Source of the DNA: Acidobacteriaceae bacterium
Lineage (GTDB): Bacteria; Acidobacteriota; Terriglobia; Terriglobales; Acidobacteriaceae
DNA length: 35,966 nt
Direction: 5' to 3'
Assembly: GCA_003139095.1 (NCBI GenBank)
Contig: PLHW01000025.1
Location: forward strand, 26,421 to 62,386
Positions 17,385 through 24,058 of the stretch are shown one piece after another. The position numbers and the translations under genes are program-made. Each line of letters starts with the position of its first letter. The first letter of the stretch is position 1. The notes beneath the pieces were generated by a model that saw nothing but the letters and a program-made list of their open reading frames with translations, searched no databases and was not told the DNA's origin.

Positions 17385-18866
17385 ATGGGGATCAGCTTTA
17401 ACGCCGCCAGCCTATTGAGCGGAAACGGCATCAACGTCAGCGCCGTCGTGCAGGAACTTCAGGCCGCCGAAAGCGGCGAGTTGACGGTGTGGAAGGGCGA
17501 CGTCACCACCCTACAGACTCAGGCCACGGCCCTCAATGGCCTTAATACCGACTTGTCCAATCTTCAGGCTGCGGTCCAGCAGTTCTCCGGTCCTGGCTCC
17601 GTGCTCACCCAGCTCACCACCAGCTCGTCCTTGTCGGCCGTCGTGACCGCCACGACGCAGACCGGCGCCACCCCGGGCAATTACAGCGTGGTCGTGAACA
17701 CCCTCGCTTCCGCCGGAACCCTCTATACCGCTGCGGTGGCCAATGCCAATACATCGATTCTGCCTTCCGGGCAAACCACCGCGGACCTCGCTGTCCTGAT
17801 CGGTGGCGCCGGCGGCACCACCGCTGACATTCCCATCACCCAGGGCAGCAACGACACTTTAGCCACGCTGGCCAGCTCCATCAATGCCTTGAGCGCGACC
17901 AATAACTGGGGCATCACGGCCAGCGTCGTCACCGACGCCAGCGGCGCGCGCCTGGCCATCTACAGCCAGGCCACCGGCAGTCCCGGAGCGTTGTCGGTTT
18001 CGAACAACACCACCAGCCTCACCTTCGAGCCGCCGGTTGGCGGCACCAACGCCACCGTCACGGTCAACGGCATTCCCTATGCCAGCACCACCAACACCCT
18101 GTCCGGAGCTGTCCCCGACGTGACCTTCAACCTCACCAGCGCCGATCCCGCCACCCCGGTAACGGTAACCGTCGCGCCCGACACCAATGCCGTCAACAAC
18201 GCAGTCAACAATTTTGTCGCCGAATACAACACTTTGATGGGCGACATCAACACCCAGTTTACGGTCAATCCCACCACCAACTCCGAGGGGCCGCTCGGCG
18301 CCGATTCCGACCTCAGAATCCTGCAATCCAGCCTGCTCAACGATGTCGCCTACGCCACCACCGACCCGACCTCCACCAGCACCGGCTTTTCCAACCTTGG
18401 AGCCCTCGGCATCAGCCTGAACAACGATGGCACTTTGACCGTCGATCCATCCACCCTCGACGATGCCCTCACTTCCAATCCCTCGGCCCTGGCCAACTTC
18501 TTTACCAACGTCAACTCCACCGGCTTTGCCGACAATTTTTCCACTGACCTCACCGCTCTCACCAGCCCCACCACCGGCGCTCTCAACTCCGATCTCGCCG
18601 CCAACCAAAATCAGCAGAACGATCTTGGCAACGAAATCACCGACTTTCAGACCCAGTTGGCGGCACAGGCCGTCCAACTCACCCAACAGTACGACCAGGT
18701 CAACTCGAATCTCGAGCAATATCCGTTTCTGCTCCAGGAAGTCACCGCCGCCCTTGGCTCGCTCGGTACCAGCACGGTCACGTCCGGCACCACCCCCAGC
18801 ACCAACACCACGCCCACGTCAGGCACATCCGCCTACGGAGGCACGTCTGGCACCAGCGGCAGCTAG
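17385..18866 (+). CDS. fliD: Flagellar filament cap protein FliD
   Basis: A 493-residue hook-associated protein 2 that caps the filament tip and promotes flagellin folding. The FliD N-terminal domain is recognisable (residues 1-110; INVSAVVQELQAAESGELTVWKG and NGLNTDLSNLQAAVQQF, split here), as is the C-terminal domain with VNNFVAEYNTLMGDIN, GPLGADSDLRILQSSLL and a coiled-coil region near 405-450 (LAANQNQQNDLGNEITDFQ). It ends in a Ser/Thr/Gly-rich tail of about 35 residues. The ATG at 17385 follows AAGGAG (17372-17377) by 7 nt. It is first in the fliD-fliS-orf operon. Confidence 0.93.
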   Translation: MGISFNAASLLSGNGINVSAVVQELQAAESGELTVWKGDVTTLQTQATALNGLNTDLSNLQAAVQQFSGPGSVLTQLTTSSSLSAVVTATTQTGATPGNYSVVVNTLASAGTLYTAAVANANTSILPSGQTTADLAVLIGGAGGTTADIPITQGSNDTLATLASSINALSATNNWGITASVVTDASGARLAIYSQATGSPGALSVSNNTTSLTFEPPVGGTNATVTVNGIPYASTTNTLSGAVPDVTFNLTSADPATPVTVTVAPDTNAVNNAVNNFVAEYNTLMGDINTQFTVNPTTNSEGPLGADSDLRILQSSLLNDVAYATTDPTSTSTGFSNLGALGISLNNDGTLTVDPSTLDDALTSNPSALANFFTNVNSTGFADNFSTDLTALTSPTTGALNSDLAANQNQQNDLGNEITDFQTQLAAQAVQLTQQYDQVNSNLEQYPFLLQEVTAALGSLGTSTVTSGTTPSTNTTPTSGTSAYGGTSGTSGS

Positions 18867-18883
18867 ATTGAAAGGCGGCATCT

Positions 18884-19345
18884 ATGGATATCAGGCAGTC
18901 CTATCGCGAAGCGGCGGTGCGCGGCGCATCTCCCCTCCAGCTCGTCGTCCGCCTTTATGAGCAGCTCGTCGAGGATCTGCGCCGCATCGCCGCCGCCATC
19001 CAGCAAAAAGATGTCTCCGGTCGCTCCAGCCTCATCAAGCACGCCATCCTGGTGGTCGGCCACCTGCAATCCAGCCTCGACTTTGAGCGCGGCGGCAAGG
19101 TTGCTCGTACCCTCGAAAACTTCTACAACTCCTTGCGTCAGAATCTCGTCCAGGCCCAGTTCTTTCCCTCCGGCCCCGCCGTCCGCCAGCTCATGACCGA
19201 CGTCCTCGCCGTGCGTCGCGCCTGGGTCGAGGTCGAGCGCATCGAAAAAGAAAAAGCCTTGCCCGCCAGCTCGCTTCCCCCCATGCCCGTTCCCACGGCC
19301 GACGCCTCAAGCCCCGTAGGCATGCACCACGATTGGAAGGGATAA
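18884..19345 (+). CDS. fliS: Flagellin export chaperone FliS
   Basis: A 153-residue protein; residues 1-120 match FliS, the four-helix bundle that binds the C terminus of flagellin before export (YREAAVRGASPLQLVVRLYE, then DLRRIAAAIQQKDV and NFYNSLRQNLVQAQ). The C-terminal 30 residues are Pro-rich and extend beyond the usual family length. It starts 17 nt after fliD behind an AAAGGCGG-like ribosome-binding site. Confidence 0.93.
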   Translation: MDIRQSYREAAVRGASPLQLVVRLYEQLVEDLRRIAAAIQQKDVSGRSSLIKHAILVVGHLQSSLDFERGGKVARTLENFYNSLRQNLVQAQFFPSGPAVRQLMTDVLAVRRAWVEVERIEKEKALPASSLPPMPVPTADASSPVGMHHDWKG

Positions 19346-19405
19346 GTGCCGCAAAACAGCCTGCCGCAAAAAAGTCTGCCGCAAGAACGACTGCCTGACA
19401 AACAC
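19346..19405 (+). repeat. 15-bp tandem repeat after fliS, 4 copies
   Basis: Units at 19346, 19361, 19376 and 19391 begin [G/C]TGCC (the first three continue GCAA) and start on the base after the fliS stop. If translated in frame with the next gene they encode a short Leu-Pro-Gln repeat, but the better ribosome-binding site lies downstream of them. Confidence 0.8.
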
Positions 19406-19432
19406 CTCACTCGCCCACTGGAAAGGAATCCC

Positions 19433-19816
19433 GTGCCAGCCCTCAGCCCGCTCCCGCCCACGCTGCCCGGCCCGCTCGCTACCCTGCGCCAGATCAATGC
19501 CGAGCTCGAATCCGTCCTGGCCCATCTCCAGCCGCAACGCACCCGCTGCTCCGCTCTCTCACCCCAGGATTTCTCCGCCATCCTCGCCCACATTCAGCGC
19601 GCCGCCGAAGCTCTTCAGCATCCTCATTCCGACCCCCAGGCCGCCGCCGCCCTCGCACTCGAAGCCCGCGCCTTCCGCACCCGTCTGCACCAGTTCAGCA
19701 AATTCCTGCCCGCGCTCCACGTTCTCCTCGTCGCCGAAAAATCCCGCCTCGAAACCGCCCGCGCTCACCTCGCCACCGCTGCCGTCTGGAACCGCGAACG
19801 AAAAAAATTGCTCTGA
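19433..19816 (+). CDS. Small helical protein downstream of fliS, possible FliT-type chaperone
   Basis: A 127-residue protein from the GTG at 19433, which follows GGAAAGGA (19420-19427) at good spacing. The frame is also open to a GTG at 19346, but those 29 extra codons are 15-bp repeat sequence. After a Pro-rich start, the rest looks helical (TLRQINAELESVLAHLQ, then EARAFRTRLHQFSKFLPALH and ARAHLATAAVWNRERK). I do not recognise a family signature. Its place directly after fliS, where many genomes carry fliT or another export chaperone, makes a secretion chaperone plausible, but that is inference from position and helicity. FlgN is encoded separately in this cluster. Confidence 0.65.
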   Translation: MPALSPLPPTLPGPLATLRQINAELESVLAHLQPQRTRCSALSPQDFSAILAHIQRAAEALQHPHSDPQAAAALALEARAFRTRLHQFSKFLPALHVLLVAEKSRLETARAHLATAAVWNRERKKLL

Positions 19817-19864
19817 CCGCCTTCCCGCCCCGCCGCGGCTTTCGCCCGCCCCGCCGCCCCGTGC

Positions 19865-20752
19865 CTACTGCAGATAGTCGAACAGATTGTTCTGCGAGAA
19901 CTTGTCGATCGCCTCCAGCGCCGCCTGCTCGTCGGTCTGCGACTGCGACAGATTGTTCGCCGCCGTCGGCAGATCTACCCCCACGAGCGTATTCTGCTGC
20001 TGCGCAATCTGCAGTTTCGCCGCATTCAGGTATGTCGTCTCCGATTGCACTTGCGACAGCGCGTTGCCGTAAAACGTGCTCTGCACCGATAGATAGTTCG
20101 TCGCCGCACTCAGGTCATTCACCGCCGTCCCGATCCCGGTATTGGACTGCATGGCCACAATCAGATTGTTCAGCGCCAGAAAAACGCTGTTGCCCGACGC
20201 GGAAAATAACTGCGATCCCGGCTGGTTGATCGCCAGCTGATATCCGTTTCCCACCGAGACCTGATTCACGTCGTCGTTGCCGTTGTAGGTCACGCCCGAC
20301 GGGTCGCCGCCCCCAACCGTATACGGAGCCGTTCCCGTTACCGTCCCCCCGAACAGGTAGGTGCCTTCGTACGACGTGTTGGCCAGCGAAATCACCTGGC
20401 TCTGGATCCCCTGCAGGTCCGTCACAATGGCCTGCTGGTCGCTCTCGGAAAGCGTCCCGTTTGCCCCTTCAATCCCCAGGCTGAGCGCCTGCTGCAGCGC
20501 CGTTTGCACCGAACTCAGCGTCGAACTTGCCGCTGAAAGCTGCCCGTTGATGGTCGACAGATCCTGCAGATACCCGCCGTCGAAGGTCGACTCGTTGTTC
20601 GTTTCGATCTCCAGCGCCGCCGCCGTCGGGTTGTCCGACGGTTGGTTCACGCTCCGGCCCGTCGAAATCTGGAGCGCCGCCTGATCGGCCTCGGCCTCGG
20701 TCTGGCTGAGTGCCGCCAGCAGATCGGGCATGGGATAGGGATTGACACGCAT
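19865..20752 (-). CDS. flgL: Hook-filament junction protein FlgL
   Basis: A 295-residue HAP3 protein that joins the hook-filament zone. The flagellin-like N terminus contains LQISTGRSVNQPSDNPTAAA, and YEGTYLFGGT is a FlgL landmark; the C terminus resembles flagellin D0. The frame continues 23 codons upstream into flgK, but the ATG at 20752 is preferred because AGGAGGTG (20768-20761) precedes it by 8 nt. It begins 31 nt after the flgK stop and is the last gene of the flgM-flgL group. It converges on the fliD-fliS operon. Confidence 0.93.
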   Translation of the reverse strand: MRVNPYPMPDLLAALSQTEAEADQAALQISTGRSVNQPSDNPTAAALEIETNNESTFDGGYLQDLSTINGQLSAASSTLSSVQTALQQALSLGIEGANGTLSESDQQAIVTDLQGIQSQVISLANTSYEGTYLFGGTVTGTAPYTVGGGDPSGVTYNGNDDVNQVSVGNGYQLAINQPGSQLFSASGNSVFLALNNLIVAMQSNTGIGTAVNDLSAATNYLSVQSTFYGNALSQVQSETTYLNAAKLQIAQQQNTLVGVDLPTAANNLSQSQTDEQAALEAIDKFSQNNLFDYLQ

Positions 20753-20783
20753 GGCGGATTCACCTCCTGGAAAACCCTCGGCT

Positions 20784-22181
20784 CTATTGCACCGCCGTGT
20801 CGATGCCAAGATTGACGGCATCTGCGAGCATGGAGTCGATCGTCGAGATCACGCGCGCCGACGCCTGGTACGCGGTCTGAAACTGCACCACGTTGGCCGC
20901 TTCCTCGTCCAGCGAAACCCCCGAGATGCTGCCCCGCTCGTCCTGCAGTTGTTGCAGAATCTGCGTCGAGCCGTCCACGTCGGCTGACGTGTTTGAGGTC
21001 TGGCTCCCCACCTGGAACACCAGGTCGGAATAGGCATCGATCGGCGTCTGGTTTCCCGCCACCGCCGTCGTCGCCACCGCCGACAAATTGGCCAGATTGC
21101 CGTTGCTCCCCTCCGAACCGTCCAAACTCGCGGCAATCAGCGTCGGATCCGTGATCGCAACCTGCATCGCCGCCGCCGCCCCCGTGCCGCCCGCCGGCGG
21201 AGTGGTGAAGATGTTGCCGCCGAGCGTCGGGGGAATGCTATCGCTGAGGATGTAGCCCAGCCCGTTCGCCGTGTTGATGGCGTTCGAAAATCCCGCCGCC
21301 AGTTGGTCCAGCTGGCTGAGCACGCCCGGAATTTCCTGATCCCGAATCTGAATCGTGCCCGCCAGGCTTCCCCCCGTCAGCGTGCCGGTTATGTCCGTCG
21401 TTCCCGCCAGGATGTCGGTGTTGCCGTCCGTCCCCGTCGCCGTCGTCAGCGCAAAACTCTGCCCCCCCGATACCAGCGTCGTCCCATTCGAGGTCGCCAG
21501 CTCAATTCCGCCCTGTCCCGTCTGCACGACTTGCACGTCTACCAGCGCCGAGAGTTGCCGGATCAGGCTGGTTTGCTGGTCCACCAGCGTCGTCGCGTCC
21601 TGGTTGGCGTTCTCCAGGCTCGAAATCTGCTGGTCTACCCCCGCAATCTCCGACGTCAGTGTGTTTACCGCCCCCACCGATTGCTGCACCGTCAGGTTCA
21701 GATCGCTCTTCTGCGTCCCCAGGCTGTTCGCCGCCGAGTTGAAGTCCGCCGCCAGATTGCCCGCCGCCGTCAGCACTGCCTGCCGCAGTTCGATGCTCGA
21801 CGGATCCGGCGAAAGCTGGCTCAGGCTGTTGAAGAAGTTGCTGATATCCGCGCCAATGCCCGAGGTCGAACTCGAAAACTGCGTCTGCATCTGCTGCAAC
21901 TGCTCGAGCTGCGTGTTCAGGCTGCTGTTCTGCTGCGTCTCCTGGTTTAACTGGATTTCCATCAGCGGGTCCCGCAGGCTCTCGATCTTCTGCAAGACCA
22001 CGCCCGTGCCCTCGTTGAACGAGCCGAGCGTCACCGGCGCGCCCGCCGCCACTTCCGCTACCTCCCGCGTATAGCCCGGCGTGTTCGCGTTGGCCACGTT
22101 GTTCGAACTCGTCGCCAGCTCCTGCTGGCTTACCCCCAGCCCGCTCAACGCAATCGACAAGGTTCCGAATAAGCCGGCCAT
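20784..22181 (-). CDS. flgK: Hook-filament junction protein FlgK
   Basis: A 465-residue HAP1 protein at the hook-filament junction. The rod/hook N-terminal motif is clear (LSGLGVSQQELATSSNNVAN, then ANTPGYTRE), and the C-terminal helix ISGVSLDEEAANVVQFQTAY followed by ARVISTIDSMLADAVNLG is typical. The frame stays open far upstream, but that part overlaps flgN in another frame. The ATG at 22181, with GGGAGA 6-7 nt before it and 2 nt after the flgN stop, is the real start. Confidence 0.95.
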   Translation of the reverse strand: MAGLFGTLSIALSGLGVSQQELATSSNNVANANTPGYTREVAEVAAGAPVTLGSFNEGTGVVLQKIESLRDPLMEIQLNQETQQNSSLNTQLEQLQQMQTQFSSSTSGIGADISNFFNSLSQLSPDPSSIELRQAVLTAAGNLAADFNSAANSLGTQKSDLNLTVQQSVGAVNTLTSEIAGVDQQISSLENANQDATTLVDQQTSLIRQLSALVDVQVVQTGQGGIELATSNGTTLVSGGQSFALTTATGTDGNTDILAGTTDITGTLTGGSLAGTIQIRDQEIPGVLSQLDQLAAGFSNAINTANGLGYILSDSIPPTLGGNIFTTPPAGGTGAAAAMQVAITDPTLIAASLDGSEGSNGNLANLSAVATTAVAGNQTPIDAYSDLVFQVGSQTSNTSADVDGSTQILQQLQDERGSISGVSLDEEAANVVQFQTAYQASARVISTIDSMLADAVNLGIDTAVQ

Positions 22182-22183
22182 GT

Positions 22184-22696
22184 TTATTCTCCCGCCCGCA
22201 TCCGCGGGCCCGCGCCCGCACTGCCCGGCGCGCCGTAGCGGGGGGCGCCGCAGCTTTGGGCGCCGTAACTCGGAGCGCTGTAACTCGGAGCGCTGTAGGT
22301 CGCCGCGCAACTGTCCACCACCCGCTTCAGAATCCCCAGACTCCGCTCCATGTGCCGCAACAGCGAATAGTGCACCCGCGTCAAATACCGAATGCGCGTC
22401 CCGAGCGCCCGCCACTCCTCGTCCAGCCGCGCCGAAGATTCGCCGGAAAAGTTCTCATGCGCGGCTGGCAGCAGCCCCCGCCGCCGCTCCGCTTCCGCCC
22501 GCAATTCCGCTTCCAGCAGGCTCCATTGCCGGCACAGTTCGGCTTGATGCGCCGCCCCCCGCGCAATCGACTCCACATCCTTTCGCAACAGTGCCGGCTG
22601 GCTTGCCTCCAGACTGGCCGCCAGCAGGCCCACGATCGCCAGCCGACTCTCCAATAGAGTTGCCAGCGCCGGAAGCGAGTTTTCGAGCGATGTCAT
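22184..22696 (-). CDS. flgN: FlgN-type export chaperone for FlgK/FlgL
   Basis: A 170-residue helical protein positioned immediately before flgK, as FlgN usually is; FlgN escorts FlgK and FlgL to the export gate. The sequence is compatible (LATLLESRLAIVGLLAASLE and YLTRVHYSLLRHMERSLGIL), but FlgN is poorly conserved, so the call rests partly on position. The C-terminal 40 residues are a Tyr/Ser/Ala/Pro/Gly repeat of about 5 residues (YSAPS type) encoded by five 15-bp tandem units at 22231-22305, which is not typical of FlgN. Confidence 0.8.
   Translation of the reverse strand: MTSLENSLPALATLLESRLAIVGLLAASLEASQPALLRKDVESIARGAAHQAELCRQWSLLEAELRAEAERRRGLLPAAHENFSGESSARLDEEWRALGTRIRYLTRVHYSLLRHMERSLGILKRVVDSCAATYSAPSYSAPSYGAQSCGAPRYGAPGSAGAGPRMRAGE
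22231..22305. repeat. 15-bp tandem repeat in the 3' end of flgN, 5 copies
   Basis: In-frame units start at 22231, 22246, 22261, 22276 and 22291 (CGCCGTAACTCGGAG type). They encode the YSAPS/YGAPx repeats of the C terminus. Confidence 0.85.
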
Positions 22697-22718
22697 CGGT
22701 GCCGCTTTCTAACCTGTA

Positions 22719-22767
22719 ACTTCTGATTTCTTACTTCTTACTTCTTACTTCTTACTTCTCTCTTCTC
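22719..22767. repeat. Heptanucleotide repeat (ACTTCTT)n upstream of flgN
   Basis: Seven consecutive 7-bp units of ACTTCTT type fill most of the spacer between flgN and the upstream small gene. The same heptamer family occurs at 26805-26888. Confidence 0.85.
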
Positions 22768-22987
22768 ACGCCAAATCGTCCAGCTTGTGCTTGGGAGTCT
22801 CCGGATCCGCATCCCCGCCCTGTTCCTGCGGTTCTTCCTGTTCCGCTTCCCGTTCCGGTTCCGGTTCCGCTTCCGGGGCCGGCGCAGGCACACGTCTCCG
22901 CTGCACTTCCCGGTCCCGCTCCTGGCCGCGCTTCTCGACGATGCGCAGCAATCCGGGATCGATCCCATTGCCGATCAGCGGATCCAT
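22766..22987 (-). CDS. Small acidic Pro/Glu-rich protein between flgM and flgN
   Basis: A 73-residue ORF with an ATG at 22987 preceded by GAGG at 6-nt spacing, inside a tandemly repeated leader. The N terminus (MDPLIGNGIDPGLLRIVEKR) looks folded or helical, the middle is a charged and proline-rich stretch (EAEPEPEREAEQEEPQEQ), and the end is HKLDDLA. I do not recognise the family. Its place in the late flagellar operon suggests a regulatory, chaperone-related or structural accessory role, but no function can be assigned. The ribosome-binding site and fit between neighbours support it as a real gene. Confidence 0.6.
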   Translation of the reverse strand: MDPLIGNGIDPGLLRIVEKRGQERDREVQRRRVPAPAPEAEPEPEREAEQEEPQEQGGDADPETPKHKLDDLA

Positions 22988-23036
22988 CGTTTACCTCAAA
23001 ACGTTTACCTCAAAACGTTTGCCTCAAACGGTTACC
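22988..23036. repeat. 14-bp tandem repeat carrying a Shine-Dalgarno sequence, 3 copies plus a remnant
   Basis: Units at 22988-23001 and 23002-23015 are identical, 23016-23028 is one base shorter with one change, and 23029-23036 is a partial copy overlapping the flgM stop. On the minus strand each full unit reads TTTTGAGGTAAACG, so GAGG is repeated three times directly upstream of the small acidic gene. Confidence 0.85.
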
Positions 23037-23349
23037 CCGCGCCCGCCCCGGCGCCGTACTCGGCCGCCATCGCTCCCGCCACCTTCCCGGCGTCCACCGC
23101 ATACTGCCCGCCCGCAACCGCCGCCGCCAGCGACTCGACCTTCGCCTGCCGCACCTCGGGCGCCCCCAGCGCCGCCGCCACCAGCGACTCCATCTTCCCT
23201 TGATCGAACGAAAACTGCGCCCGGTCCCCGCTCTCCGCGCCCGCCGCGCTGCCCGTCTCCGCGTTCGCTCCCGCCGCTCGATTCGCCGTCCGCGCCGTTT
23301 TCGTATTCTCCGCCTGCTGTAGTCCAAGAGTCGTAAGGTCAATTCTCAT
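23032..23349 (-). CDS. flgM: Anti-sigma-28 factor FlgM
   Basis: A 105-residue protein with a disordered, Ala-rich N-terminal half and a C-terminal half matching the FlgM sigma-28-binding region (QAKVESLAAAVAGGQYAVDA, followed by GKVAGAMAAE). FlgM holds FliA inactive until the hook-basal body is complete and FlgM is exported. It heads the flgM-orf-flgN-flgK-flgL group, the common arrangement. Two sigma-28-type promoters lie upstream, so FlgM would be produced under the factor it inhibits. GGATGGGAGC before the ATG at 23349 is a usable ribosome-binding site. Confidence 0.88.
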   Translation of the reverse strand: MRIDLTTLGLQQAENTKTARTANRAAGANAETGSAAGAESGDRAQFSFDQGKMESLVAAALGAPEVRQAKVESLAAAVAGGQYAVDAGKVAGAMAAEYGAGAGAG

Positions 23350-23393
23350 AGAAAGCTCCCATCCTGCCGCCGTTCCAGCTCTCCTACCTGTCT

Positions 23394-23420
23394 GGATCGG
23401 CCAATGCTTAGAAAAAGTTC
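23394..23420 (-). promoter_or_regulatory. Second, weaker sigma-28-like promoter of flgM
   Basis: On the minus strand GAACTTTT (23420-23413), an 11-nt spacer, and GCCGATCC (23401-23394). The -10 is good and the spacing exact, but the -35 lacks the initial T and part of the core. Transcription would start about 40 nt before flgM. Confidence 0.45.
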
Positions 23421-23514
23421 ATGTGCTCCGGCTCATCCGCGGCCGTTTCCCCCGGCCCGTTCGCCGCTGCCGTTCGTCCTGGCTCATTCGCCGGACGTAC
23501 CGCCGCTAAAATCT

Positions 23515-23541
23515 ATATCGGCGGGGAAGCGGAGAACTTTA
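23515..23541 (-). promoter_or_regulatory. Strong sigma-28 promoter of the flgM-flgL group
   Basis: On the minus strand TAAAGTTC (23541-23534), an 11-nt spacer, and GCCGATAT (23522-23515) match the FliA consensus at 14 of 16 positions with exact spacing. It lies in the flgJ-flgM spacer, so it separates the late group from the rod and ring genes. Confidence 0.85.
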
Positions 23542-23575
23542 GCCCCATTCCCCACTCTCCCGTTCACTCTCCACT

Positions 23576-23977
23576 TCACCCTCCGTCCCCCTCCTTTGGT
23601 GCAGTCGCCGGGGCCGCAGGCAAATGGGCCGGGGTTATATGAGCGGGATTTAAATGGGCCGGATTTAAATGGGCCGGATCCACATGAGATGGATCGAGAT
23701 GCTTGACGATCAGCTTCGCAATCCCAATCCCGCCTCCCGCCGCCACCGCCTCCGCCATGGCCCGCGTCCCCATCAGCCGGTAATCCGCCGCCCCCGGCGT
23801 CTCGTCCTTGGGATCGAAGGCAAAACTCTTCTGCAATGAATCGAATAGCGAGGTCAAGAGCACGCTCTCAAACTCCTCGGCGGCCTTCGCCGTCTTGCCC
23901 GGCGGCGGCGCGCCCGTCGTGATTCCCCCCGTCGTCATTCCCTCCGTCGTCATTAGGCCCATGGCCGGCAAACTCAT
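23576..23977 (-). CDS. flgJ: FlgJ-type rod-binding protein (N-terminal domain only)
   Basis: A 133-residue protein with the rod-assembly domain of FlgJ: AAEEFESVLLTSLFDSLQK, then YRLMGTRAMAEAVAAGGGIG and IAKLIVKHL. The C-terminal muramidase domain of enterobacterial FlgJ is absent, as in many other phyla, so peptidoglycan cutting must be done by another protein. The tail is a His/Pro/Ala repeat (PAHLN type) encoded by 15-bp units. The ATG at 23977, with AGAGGGACAGGG upstream, is preferred over a TTG at 24001 inside a repeat. Confidence 0.85.
   Translation of the reverse strand: MSLPAMGLMTTEGMTTGGITTGAPPPGKTAKAAEEFESVLLTSLFDSLQKSFAFDPKDETPGAADYRLMGTRAMAEAVAAGGGIGIAKLIVKHLDPSHVDPAHLNPAHLNPAHITPAHLPAAPATAPKEGDGG
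23622..23696. repeat. 15-bp tandem repeat in the 3' end of flgJ, 5 copies
   Basis: In-frame units at 23622, 23637, 23652, 23667 and 23682 (AAATGGGCCGGATTT type) encode the NPAHL repeats of the C terminus. Confidence 0.85.
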
Positions 23978-23990
23978 CCCTGTCCCTCTT

Positions 23991-24057
23991 TTTTCCGCCA
24001 ATCCAGCTTTTCCGCCAATCCAGCTTTTCCGCCAACCCAGCTTTCCGCAAATCCAGC
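23991..24057. repeat. 17-bp tandem repeat between flgI and flgJ, 4 copies
   Basis: Units at 23991-24007 and 24008-24024 are identical (TTTTCCGCCAATCCAGC), 24025-24041 has one change, and 24042-24057 is one base shorter. They fill nearly the whole spacer after the flgI stop. Confidence 0.9.
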
Positions 24058-24058
24058 T

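Noticed and set aside
22182-22415. Upstream extension of the flgK frame
   Set aside because: It overlaps flgN and reads as repeat-derived sequence; the ATG at 22181 with its ribosome-binding site begins the conserved N terminus.
22988-24057. Repeat arrays as CRISPR
   Set aside because: The units are directly adjacent with no spacers, are far shorter than CRISPR repeats, and no cas genes are present.
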